64,000 bases of DNA. It comes from Balneola sp. GTDB taxonomy: Bacteria; Bacteroidota; Rhodothermia; Balneolales; Balneolaceae. This document shows, in pieces, positions 1 through 6,852 of the stretch. Below the pieces are notes generated by a model. The model was not told the origin of the DNA and did not search any database. It worked only from the letters and a program-made list of their open reading frames with translations. Each line of letters begins with the position of its first letter. Position 1 is the first letter of the stretch. Location of the stretch: contig JAEPPZ010000004.1 of assembly GCA_017640785.1 (NCBI GenBank), forward strand, positions 190,669 to 254,668, read 5' to 3'. The translations under genes and the position numbers were made by a program.

Positions 1-201
1 GAAGTCGGCATCTGTTGGTTCTTTTCCAAACTTCTGAGTGATAATAGCGACAGAGTGTTTTTCAGCTGCTTCGATCTCTGCATCAAATGTGGTTTTCTGC
101 TCAGCTGTTAAATCAGCATAAGCAACACGTTCGTCCACCCGGCTTAAAGCAACTAAATCTTCTTCGCCAATAATTACGGAGTAAGCATCTATAGATATCA
201 T
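1..201 (-). CDS. Hypothetical phage-region protein, 3' end cut by window edge
   Basis: An open frame of 67 codons starts at ATG (199-201) and runs off the left end of the window without a stop. The visible N-terminus starts MISIDAYSVIIGEEDLV and is acidic and soluble, with no signal peptide or membrane segment. I do not recognise the family. It is the only leftward gene in the phage region and shares the interval 202-349, which contains a perfect palindrome, with the late operon. It may be a phage accessory or regulatory gene; this is inference. Confidence 0.55.
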   Translation of the reverse strand, partial: MISIDAYSVIIGEEDLVALSRVDERVAYADLTAEQKTTFDAEIEAAEKHSVAIITQKFGKEPTDADF

Positions 202-251
202 GGTTCTGCACTTGTTTTACAGAAAGCTACTATAGAGGAAGGATGTTAATT

Positions 252-271
252 AGTGAGATGTACATCTCACT
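252..271. promoter_or_regulatory. 20-bp perfect palindrome, possible operator
   Basis: AGTGAGATGTACATCTCACT is a perfect inverted repeat with no spacer. It lies in the 148-bp divergent interval between the leftward partial gene (start 201) and the late operon (first ATG 350). A spacerless palindrome with no T-run suits a dimeric repressor or activator site better than a terminator. No clear -35/-10 pair could be assigned around it. Confidence 0.5.
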
Positions 272-349
272 TAAAGAAAGGCGTGGGTACGCTGATATTG
301 TACGGAGATAATCGAGGACAAACAAATTTCTCTAACCAAAAATATTAGC

Positions 350-970
350 ATGTTTAAAAAATCACATATCGCCGCCTTAATCGCATTTTTAATGCTGATG
401 ATCTTTAACCCGGAAGTTTCTTTTGATAATTCCGGAGTACTGGATATTACTACCGAACAGGTTTTAGCTGATGATCCAACACCGCCAACTCCGCCTGCAG
501 ATCCAAAACCACCCGCGGACCCAAAACCACCATCTGATCCTAAGAATCCAAAGGATGATGAAGATGATGAAGATGATGAGGATGAACCTGCTGATCCAAA
601 ACCACCTGCAGACCCAAAACCTGATCCTAAATCAAAAGCAGTACCGGTTACCAGGGAAGAGTTTGAAGCTTACCAGAAGCGCTTAGATGCAATTGAAAGC
701 AAAGCAACAGAGCGTGAAGTAAGTGAGCGCGTAGCCAAAGCAATTTCTGAGCAGTACGTAGATGCAAACGATAAAGACGCGGTGGAAAATATCCGTGAGT
801 TAGCAAAGAATGAAGCTAGCTGGAACGCATATTTAAAAGTCGCAAAACCTATTGTTCCTTCGCATATCGTAGCTAAGAATCATTTTAAAACCCAAACTAA
901 ATCAACTCAGGCTCCGAACGATCCTATCATGGATAAGATCCTTTCGGACCAAAAAATCAAAAAGGATTAA
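350..970 (+). CDS. Phage protein at scaffold position with signal-like N-terminus and PDPK repeats
   Basis: 206 residues. The N-terminus (MFKKSH followed by a hydrophobic stretch to about residue 20) resembles a signal peptide or membrane anchor, without a clear AXA cleavage site. Residues about 42-98 are low complexity: repeats of PADPKP on both sides of a run of DDEDDEDDE. Residues about 100-206 are charged and probably helical (EEFEAYQKRLDAIESKATER). It ends 3 bp before the major capsid gene, the usual place for a scaffold or capsid protease, but I see no protease motif. Scaffold by position is the best guess; an exported or membrane-bound phage protein is the alternative. Confidence 0.6.
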   Translation: MFKKSHIAALIAFLMLMIFNPEVSFDNSGVLDITTEQVLADDPTPPTPPADPKPPADPKPPSDPKNPKDDEDDEDDEDEPADPKPPADPKPDPKSKAVPVTREEFEAYQKRLDAIESKATEREVSERVAKAISEQYVDANDKDAVENIRELAKNEASWNAYLKVAKPIVPSHIVAKNHFKTQTKSTQAPNDPIMDKILSDQKIKKD

Positions 971-973
971 CTC

Positions 974-1900
974 ATGTTACTATCACAAATCTCATCCCTG
1001 GATGCAAATGGAGCTGCGGTACTACGAGATATTTTAAATATTTCACAGTTTGCACGTTTAGCTGAATTCCGTGAAGACGGTACAGATTACGTTAAAACAG
1101 AACTTAAAGAACGTAGCGCTCCCGGCTTTAGAGCAAAGAACGGTTCTTATACACCGGAAAACGATAACCCAACTCCAGAACTTGAAGGATTGAAGTTTCT
1201 TGGTAAGGAAGCAATTCTTGATCAGTCTTACAAGATTGATGCAGAAAAGGGTTTGCTAAACCTTGACGTTTATAAGCAACGTTTGTTAAAAAGACGAGCT
1301 TTCGCATTGGGTCGCGGGCTTGATGTTCAAACATTCGCCGGTGGCGGTACCGGTAATGACATCCTTGGGTTTGCAGGGATTTTAGACGGCACGAACGTCG
1401 GAAACTTCGGTGATACGATGGTTCTTAATGGTTTAGATCTTGATCTAACTGCAGAGGCAAACTGGAATTCTTTCATGGAACTTCTTGATGAAGCGATTGA
1501 AGATGTACCTCAAGCGAATATTATCGCTGTAAATGGTAAGCTTAAGGCAAAGATTAACTCAATGGGTAGAAAATTTCATTCAGTAGCCGAAACTAAAGAC
1601 GCTTTCGGTGAGCATGTAATGACGTATAACGGTATTCCTATTGTGCGCTTAAACGATGGTGCTATCCCTAATGATGAGCGTAACAACGCTGACACCGCAG
1701 ATACAACTACAAGTTTGTATGTAATGCGAATGGAAGAGATAGACGGTGTTTGCTTAAGCTCAAACTCCGGATTGCGATACACTCCATTCCCTGAACTGGA
1801 AGCTTCTGTTACAGAAAAAGCTAGAATGGAAATTTACTACAACATTACAATTGAAGCTCCGGACGCGATCCGTAGAGTCGAGCACTTGAAAATAGTGTAA
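974..1900 (+). CDS. Phage major capsid protein
   Basis: 308 residues, soluble, no signal peptide. The sequence has the feel of an HK97-fold capsid protein: an N-terminal helical and extended part, a central glycine-rich stretch (FAGGGTGNDILGFAGI), a P-domain-like region with VPQANIIAVNGKLKAKINSM, and a C-terminal strand-rich part ending EAPDAIRRVEHLKIV. The size is typical for a capsid protein without a long delta domain. AAGGA lies just upstream of the ATG. It follows the putative scaffold gene by 3 bp and precedes an initiator-like tRNA. The family call rests on context and overall pattern rather than on a single diagnostic motif. Confidence 0.75.
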   Translation: MLLSQISSLDANGAAVLRDILNISQFARLAEFREDGTDYVKTELKERSAPGFRAKNGSYTPENDNPTPELEGLKFLGKEAILDQSYKIDAEKGLLNLDVYKQRLLKRRAFALGRGLDVQTFAGGGTGNDILGFAGILDGTNVGNFGDTMVLNGLDLDLTAEANWNSFMELLDEAIEDVPQANIIAVNGKLKAKINSMGRKFHSVAETKDAFGEHVMTYNGIPIVRLNDGAIPNDERNNADTADTTTSLYVMRMEEIDGVCLSSNSGLRYTPFPELEASVTEKARMEIYYNITIEAPDAIRRVEHLKIV

Positions 1901-1924
1901 AATTATCAACCAACAGGCTGCGAT

Positions 1925-1949
1925 CCCGGTCCGTCTTCGGGCGGCCGGG
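1925..1949 (+). other. GC-rich hairpin between capsid gene and tRNA
   Basis: CCCGGTC at 1925-1931 pairs with GGCCGGG at 1943-1949 (seven pairs including one T-G), leaving an 11-nt loop that can close further. No T-run follows, so it is not a classical intrinsic terminator. It may mark a processing site that separates the capsid mRNA from the tRNA, or stabilise the 3' end of the capsid message. Confidence 0.4.
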
Positions 1950-1956
1950 TTCATAC

Positions 1957-2028
1957 AGCGAAGTAGAGCAGTGGTAGCTCGCTGGGCTCATATCCCGGAG
2001 GTCGCAGGTTCGAATCCTGCCTTCGCCA
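1957..2028 (+). tRNA. tRNA-Met (CAT), initiator (fMet) type, phage-encoded
   Basis: A complete 72-nt cloverleaf: acceptor 1957-1963/2021-2027, D-arm GAGC/GCTC, anticodon loop CTCATAT (anticodon CAT at 1989-1991), five-base variable loop, T-arm GCAGG/CCTGC with TTCGAAT, discriminator A2028. The features known to mark initiators are all present: an unpaired 1-72 position (A1-C72), G2:C71, C3:G70, G4:C69, A11:U24, and three G:C pairs (G29-31 with C39-41) in the anticodon stem. CCA is not encoded. It stands between the capsid gene and the next late gene, inside the phage operon. Confidence 0.9.
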
Positions 2029-2064
2029 CAAGTTTTAATCAATAATAACCAACCGGAGATCACC

Positions 2065-2643
2065 GTGAAAAACTTAACACTCACCTTTTTTATAGCACTC
2101 TTTTTGTGCTTCATCGCATCGCCTGCAGTACCTGCAGCTGAAGTAAACGAATTTGAAATCGTAGTAGCCGATGGCTTTATCGGTTTTGAACAAGCCTATC
2201 AAGTTGATGAGCTTGCTAAATCGTCAAATAAATCAAAAAACGTTATGTCACAGTCAAAAACTTTAACAGCAGCTGTTGCAAAGATAAAGCAGGATAAGTT
2301 GGATCAGCGCAGAACAGTGCTAAGTAAGATCGACCAGGAATTTGTAGACGAAACGGTAAAGCTCGGTATAGAATCCGGAGTAGCTGTTGATAAGTCTATT
2401 GTAAAAGCTGCTTCAGAGGAAGTGCAGAAAGCTTACCAAAAAGCCTCAAAGAAACTGAAGGCCGCCCCGGAACCGGAAGCGGATTCTGATGGTGGCGGTG
2501 AAGCGGATGAAACGGACCCCGGTATTCCTACAAAGGCAAATACTAAAGCTGAAATTCAAAGCTGGTTAACGGAGCATAAAGTCGAGTTTGAAACCGACGC
2601 AAATAAGGACGCTCTCCTTGCCCTGGTAGCGAAAAGCCAGTAG
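2065..2643 (+). CDS. Phage protein with signal peptide and C-terminal HeH/LEM domain
   Basis: 192 residues from a GTG start with a nearby GGAG. Residues 1-25 look like a cleavable signal peptide ending PAVPAAE. The middle is helical and charged. After a glycine- and acid-rich linker (about 140-155), the last 38 residues match the HeH/LEM pattern (TKAEIQSWLTEHKVEF, then DALLALVAKSQ), a small helix-extended-loop-helix fold common in phage head-region proteins and thought to bind DNA or protein. The position directly after the capsid gene and tRNA fits a head accessory protein, yet the signal peptide is unexpected for one. Confidence 0.7.
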   Translation: MKNLTLTFFIALFLCFIASPAVPAAEVNEFEIVVADGFIGFEQAYQVDELAKSSNKSKNVMSQSKTLTAAVAKIKQDKLDQRRTVLSKIDQEFVDETVKLGIESGVAVDKSIVKAASEEVQKAYQKASKKLKAAPEPEADSDGGGEADETDPGIPTKANTKAEIQSWLTEHKVEFETDANKDALLALVAKSQ

Positions 2644-2663
2644 TAAAGTTCTTTTAGTTAGTT

Positions 2664-3074
2664 ATGTACAGGAGCTTTGATCGGCTGCTGTACTTTTTAA
2701 AACATTATACAACCTTAGCCATGGACTACTTTCCACAATCTGATTTTACCACCGCTGTTCCTTCCTGCAGTAAAAAAGACATGAGTCCTGACTTGCTGGA
2801 AAGGCTGAATGTAGCCCGTTCTTTGGCAGGTGTACCATTCGTAATTAATTCAGCATACAGATCATATCAGTGGGAAAAAGATAACGGCCGTGATGGATCG
2901 AGTTCTCACACGCTTGGCTTGGCAGTAGATATAAAAGCAACAAGCAGCCGAAACCGGTTTTTAATACTGGACGGATTGTTTAAGGCAGGATTTAAGAGAA
3001 TCGGAATCCATAAGCATTTTATACATGCTGATATAGATCCGGATAAAGGTGAACAAGTAATCTGGATGTACTGA
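2664..3074 (+). CDS. M15-family peptidase, phage endolysin
   Basis: 136 residues. It has the peptidase M15 zinc and active-site pattern: SSHTLGLAVDIKA (zinc His and Asp, about residues 80-92) and the later HKHFIHADI with the third zinc ligand. This family cleaves peptide cross-links in peptidoglycan. SAYRS upstream matches the family's conserved SxYRS. The first ATG is at 2664, but ATG 2721 (MDYFPQSDF) is also possible because the first 19 residues are not conserved in the family; neither has a strong ribosome site. It overlaps the next small membrane gene by one base, giving a lysis cassette. Confidence 0.85.
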   Translation: MYRSFDRLLYFLKHYTTLAMDYFPQSDFTTAVPSCSKKDMSPDLLERLNVARSLAGVPFVINSAYRSYQWEKDNGRDGSSSHTLGLAVDIKATSSRNRFLILDGLFKAGFKRIGIHKHFIHADIDPDKGEQVIWMY

Positions 3075-3349
3075 TGCTAGAATTAAAGCTACTCAAAAAC
3101 ATTTACGGCGTGTACCTGATCCTTCAATCGCAGAATGTGGAATTAGTTACGCAGGCGTTTGATAAAGCTTTTTCAATCGGACTGTTAATGGTTGGATTGA
3201 TCATAATCTGGAAGAGCAACCAAAAAGCAAACGAGTACAACCAGATGCGGGATCAGAAATTTGAAGCAGTCCTGGAGCGGACTACTGCAGCACTTGAAAA
3301 TAACAACGCTTTAATGCGACGTATAAACGAAAAACTGGATAAAATTTAA
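3074..3349 (+). CDS. Small membrane protein with coiled coil, putative holin or spanin
   Basis: 91 residues, one membrane segment around residues 34-48 (IGLLMVGLIIIW) followed by a charged C-terminal helix (about 50-91) with coiled-coil character. The ATG overlaps the endolysin stop (TGATG), indicating translational coupling. This layout is common for phage holins and inner-membrane spanins next to endolysins. The exact class cannot be set without a topology test. Confidence 0.6.
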   Translation: MLELKLLKNIYGVYLILQSQNVELVTQAFDKAFSIGLLMVGLIIIWKSNQKANEYNQMRDQKFEAVLERTTAALENNNALMRRINEKLDKI

Positions 3350-3356
3350 GGCAGCC

Positions 3357-3833
3357 ATGAGTAAACCAAAAATTCCAATACTATCATTTTTAGGCGATGT
3401 GATCACCGGCAAAGCCAAAGCCGGGCAATTGCTAAATAAAGTACTACCGTTCCGGAAAACACGTGAAACTGTAGGAGAGATCATTAAAGGTGGCAAAGAT
3501 CTTATCCCGGTTGCCCAGGTTAAAGATGCTTCCGTTGTGCGTGACGCGGAAAAAGCAAAGCAGTTACTTGCAGACCTGCCAAATGATTACGCTCAGCTCA
3601 ATAATATGTTTAAAGAGTCTCCGGATCTGGTAACTAAGAAACTTTATGAGATCAAGGACCTTCTGGATGATGGCCGTTTAAACGACAGCGCAGAAGGTTT
3701 AACTGCAGAAACAAAATTCAAGATCCGTGTAGGAACTTCGATAGCGATCAGCGCGGCTGTAGTCTATCAAATACTGGCTTACTTCTTCGGATGGCCAAGC
3801 ATACCGCTTTTTAACTTTATAGGAACTATTTAA
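3357..3833 (+). CDS. Phage membrane protein of the lysis region, unknown family
   Basis: 158 residues. The first 115 residues are soluble and mixed-charge, and a hydrophobic C-terminal stretch (about 122-158, IRVGTSIAISAAVVYQILAY and on) forms one or two membrane segments. It starts 7 bp after the previous membrane gene and precedes the tail tube gene. By location it may be a second holin or an antiholin. Nothing diagnostic is visible. Confidence 0.5.
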   Translation: MSKPKIPILSFLGDVITGKAKAGQLLNKVLPFRKTRETVGEIIKGGKDLIPVAQVKDASVVRDAEKAKQLLADLPNDYAQLNNMFKESPDLVTKKLYEIKDLLDDGRLNDSAEGLTAETKFKIRVGTSIAISAAVVYQILAYFFGWPSIPLFNFIGTI

Positions 3834-3843
3834 TCCCATTATC

Positions 3844-4494
3844 ATGAAACCAACATTATTATTTCCCGATGCCATTTCAATTGTAGATCAGGCTGAAATT
3901 CAGGATGAAACCTTTGCGAACATTTCAGAGTTGTTAACAAATGGTTTTAAAGACTTTGATCTTGGCGAAGAAGCTGTTTCATTAACCAAAGGCTTCGAGA
4001 GCTTTGAGAGCGAAGTTTTACGCTCGGGCGGCATGGTTAAAATTGACAGCCATGTAGTGCGTAGATCTGCACAGCTTGGTATTACTTTCGGAAGCTGGCA
4101 GCACACTATTAACGCATTGCTTGAAGGAATCCATCCCGGCGATGTAGTTGCAAACGCTAAAGCTAAGTTTGCAGCAGATGCGGCAACCGCTGCAGACGGT
4201 ACGGCTATTAGCACTGCAGTTGTACCGGAAAGTGTTTATAACCAGGAATTTTCAATTCTGGTACGCTGTCCATTGAGAAGATCGACAGGCAGTTTGTACA
4301 TCTTTATTCCGAAATGTGTAGTAAAGCAGGACGCAACGGAACAAACCATTCGTTTGGGCGCTCAGCAAAAGCCGGTGGTAAGTTTTGAAGCTTTGGCACT
4401 GCAAACCAGTGAGTTAGCAGCACATCAAGCAATCTTTGACAAGGTAAGCGCAAGCGGTTTAGCGTATATCTTTTCAGGCGAAGCAGACGCGTAA
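3844..4494 (+). CDS. Probable major tail (tube) protein
   Basis: 216 residues, soluble and strand-rich, no signal peptide. It lies directly before the two chaperone frames and the tape-measure gene, the conserved position of the tube protein in siphophages. No family motif could be named from sequence alone, so the call rests on synteny and composition. AAGGAG after its stop serves the next gene. Confidence 0.6.
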   Translation: MKPTLLFPDAISIVDQAEIQDETFANISELLTNGFKDFDLGEEAVSLTKGFESFESEVLRSGGMVKIDSHVVRRSAQLGITFGSWQHTINALLEGIHPGDVVANAKAKFAADAATAADGTAISTAVVPESVYNQEFSILVRCPLRRSTGSLYIFIPKCVVKQDATEQTIRLGAQQKPVVSFEALALQTSELAAHQAIFDKVSASGLAYIFSGEADA

Positions 4495-4504
4495 GGAGTA
4501 GATA

Positions 4505-4921
4505 ATGAGCAGCCAAACTATCATAAAACTGAAAAATTCCGTTACCGGTAAAAAGGTTTCGTTTGTATTAAGCGACCAAGCTACACCAAGCCTGGTGTTT
4601 AAATTAAATAAGCGGGATAAACTGATTGAGAAGCTTTCGGACTTAGATCCTGAAAAAGACTCCAAAGAGTTTTCTGAGCTTGTAAACAAAGCTTTGGAAC
4701 TGGGTATTGATGCCATGTGCATAATCCTGGAACCGGAGCAAAAGCTCGCTCCCGGATATGAGACTAAGCGAGATCTAATAGAAGATTGCGTTGAATATTC
4801 TCAGGTACCGGGAATGGTGATCGAGGTTTTTTATACGGCTTTGAGCGACTCTACTGCATCGCCCGAGGCCTCGGAGATCCGGAAGAGAGTACAGGAAGCA
4901 GTAGAAGTGATCAAGCCCTGA
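4505..4921 (+). CDS. Tail assembly chaperone (lambda gpG-like by position)
   Basis: 138 residues, acidic and mostly helical. It begins 8 bp after a strong AAGGAG site. The place between tail tube and tape measure, the size, and the overlapping open frame behind it match the G/GT chaperone pair that coats the tape measure during tail assembly. The frame continues to TGA at 4919-4921, while the -1 frame is open from 4795 onward through 5241. Confidence 0.7.
   Translation: MSSQTIIKLKNSVTGKKVSFVLSDQATPSLVFKLNKRDKLIEKLSDLDPEKDSKEFSELVNKALELGIDAMCIILEPEQKLAPGYETKRDLIEDCVEYSQVPGMVIEVFYTALSDSTASPEASEIRKRVQEAVEVIKP
4795..4921 (+). promoter_or_regulatory. Candidate -1 programmed frameshift window
   Basis: The -1 frame relative to the first chaperone is free of stops from 4795 (after TGA at 4792-4794) and continues into the second frame that ends at 5241, giving a 127-nt overlap. 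Two slippery-like stretches lie in it: G GGA ATG at 4810-4816, close to lambda's GGGAAAG, and a T6 run, GGTTTTTTAT, at 4825-4834. Neither is a textbook X XXY YYZ heptamer, so the slip site is not settled. Confidence 0.5.
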
Positions 4922-4950
4922 CTTTTGAGCCTGTAGCTCGCAAAGCGTAC

Positions 4951-5241
4951 GTGTGGCGCTTACAGCAAGCTTTAGGTTTAAGCCGGAAAGAATTTATAAA
5001 CACGCACTTTGACATTTTAGAGCAGTTTGCGATCGCTAAAGGCGAAGAGGTGGTACTTAACAGATACAACCAGGCGGAAGCAACAGCAACAGGAATCAGC
5101 GCTTCATTAAACAGCGAAGATATACTCGGCAACTACCGAACCGATCTGATCAGCCTTGTAGCAAGACCCAAACCGCTGACTAAAGAAGACATTTTAACCC
5201 TAAACGAAAAAGCCGCACAGCGACTTAAAAACACTCAATAA
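4951..5241 (+). CDS. Second tail chaperone frame (gpT-like), probably made by frameshift
   Basis: From the GTG at 4951 the frame encodes 96 residues starting MWRLQQALGLSRKEF. The same frame is open further upstream (V-A-R-K-A-Y before the GTG and beyond), and no good ribosome site precedes the GTG. This suggests it is the C-terminal extension of the upstream chaperone produced by -1 frameshifting rather than an independent gene. The stop TAA overlaps the tape-measure ATG (TAATG). Confidence 0.65.
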   Translation: MWRLQQALGLSRKEFINTHFDILEQFAIAKGEEVVLNRYNQAEATATGISASLNSEDILGNYRTDLISLVARPKPLTKEDILTLNEKAAQRLKNTQ

Positions 5242-6851
5242 TGGCTGATCCGAGACAAATGATTATTGAGATCATCTACGATGATGATAAGGGTACGCCT
5301 GTACTAAAAAGTAACTCAGAGGCTGTAAAAAAGTACGGTAAAGAGTTAAAGGCTTTTGAAAAACAGCTGCAGAATACCGCACCGAAACAGCAGCAATTAG
5401 GAAAGACCACGCAGGCTACCAATTTAGCCATGATGGACGCCGGGCGTATCCTTCAAGATCTTCCTTATGGAATACGTGGCGTAGCTAACAACATAGATCC
5501 AATGATCCAGAGCTTCCAACGTCTGCAGAAGCAGACTGGAAGTTCAGGAGCTGCTTTGAAGGCATTATTAGGATCATTAACAGGGCCTGCAGGTATTGCG
5601 ATTGGAGTAAGCGCTGTTACTTCATTATTAGTTGCTTTTGGTCCGCAGATCAAAGAATTCTTTAGTAACTTTGGAGAGGGTGCAAAGGATGTTGAAAAGG
5701 CAAAAGAAGAAATCGAATCGCTTTTCAAGGTTGCGGGAAATGTAGGCGAAAAACTTGGTTTAACAGATACCGAAGCTTTGTCTGGTATACAGGATATTTT
5801 AGGTTTATTTACTGCGCTTGAAGACATTGGAGAAGAATATAATAAGCTTCAAGGTGATGGAGACTCTCAATTTGGAATTACTTCAGAAAAAGACTTAAAG
5901 AGAGCTGAATTATTAAGAGGCGTTACTTCTGAAATTAATGTAGCAATATCAGAACAAACTGATTTTGTTAAAAACCTAAGCAAAACACAAAGAGATTCAA
6001 TCCTTGAAAGAATAACCAAATTAAAAGAAGAAGCTGAGCTACGAGAGAATATAAAACAACTTATTATTGATTCTTTAGGTGCTGAGAAGTTAAGAGAAAT
6101 AGGAGAAGGGTTAGCGGCTGAAGCCCGATCAAGTATTGAACTAATAGCTCCTGATTATTCAGATGTTGATCTTCCGGATTCAGATCTACCAAATAAAATG
6201 GATTTTTCAGGAATGATTGATGGCGGAAAGGCTGGAGCTTTTGCTATTGATTCACTAACAAACGCACTACAAAGATACGGCTACACGCTTCAGGAAATTA
6301 AAGGCATGAGCGAAGAGACCGGCCGCCAATTCCTTAAAGATGCAATAGCCGCTGAACAACTTTCTAATGTGGTTTCATCCGGTTTGGTAAATGCAATGGG
6401 GCAGGGCGCAGAAGCGATCGGAGCATTAGCTTCCGGTAACGCTACTCCGGAAGAACTCTTTGGTGGTTTTAAACTACTTTTCGCGGATTTCTTATCCACG
6501 TTCGGGCAACAGCTGATTGCGTTAGGAATAGGTAAAATTTCATTAGACAACTTATTTAAAAGTATTGGAGGCGGACCTGCTGCTATTGCTGCCGGTGTTG
6601 CCTTGGTTGCAGCTGCAGGAGCTGTGCGATCGAGCGCTCAAAACCAACTAGGTAATATTACCAGCTCCGGAAGCACAGGAAATGTAATTGTAGGTTACCG
6701 GGGCGCTACAGTTCCTTCAGGTGCTAATGAACAGGGTTTAAGCTTCCCTAAGAATGTAGCTATTACACTAAATGATGGCTTTGGCGGTATTGTAGCCCGC
6801 GGAACAATGGAACTGGACCGAAAAGGCCAGAAAATTTATACAGGGGGTTAA
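5241..6851 (+). CDS. Phage tail tape measure protein
   Basis: 536 residues. Helical and charged termini surround hydrophobic glycine/alanine segments: about 110-130 (LTGPAGIAIGVSAVTSLLVA) and about 435-470 (including AAIAAGVALVAAAGAV), typical of tape measures. Its start overlaps the chaperone stop by one base. The length is short for a siphophage and would predict a short tail if tail length scales with it, as known for lambda-like phages. There is no peptidase or lysozyme domain visible. Confidence 0.8.
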   Translation: MADPRQMIIEIIYDDDKGTPVLKSNSEAVKKYGKELKAFEKQLQNTAPKQQQLGKTTQATNLAMMDAGRILQDLPYGIRGVANNIDPMIQSFQRLQKQTGSSGAALKALLGSLTGPAGIAIGVSAVTSLLVAFGPQIKEFFSNFGEGAKDVEKAKEEIESLFKVAGNVGEKLGLTDTEALSGIQDILGLFTALEDIGEEYNKLQGDGDSQFGITSEKDLKRAELLRGVTSEINVAISEQTDFVKNLSKTQRDSILERITKLKEEAELRENIKQLIIDSLGAEKLREIGEGLAAEARSSIELIAPDYSDVDLPDSDLPNKMDFSGMIDGGKAGAFAIDSLTNALQRYGYTLQEIKGMSEETGRQFLKDAIAAEQLSNVVSSGLVNAMGQGAEAIGALASGNATPEELFGGFKLLFADFLSTFGQQLIALGIGKISLDNLFKSIGGGPAAIAAGVALVAAAGAVRSSAQNQLGNITSSGSTGNVIVGYRGATVPSGANEQGLSFPKNVAITLNDGFGGIVARGTMELDRKGQKIYTGG

Positions 6852-6852
6852 C

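Noticed and set aside
1845..2114. Leftward open frame across the tRNA and flanks
   Set aside because: It lies opposite a well-supported tRNA and the capsid 3' end, and its codons mirror the tRNA arms. Classic tRNA antisense artefact.
4951..5241. Frame break in the tail chaperone as a sequencing or decay error
   Set aside because: The overlap, spacing and place match the conserved programmed frameshift of tail chaperones, so a mutation is less likely.
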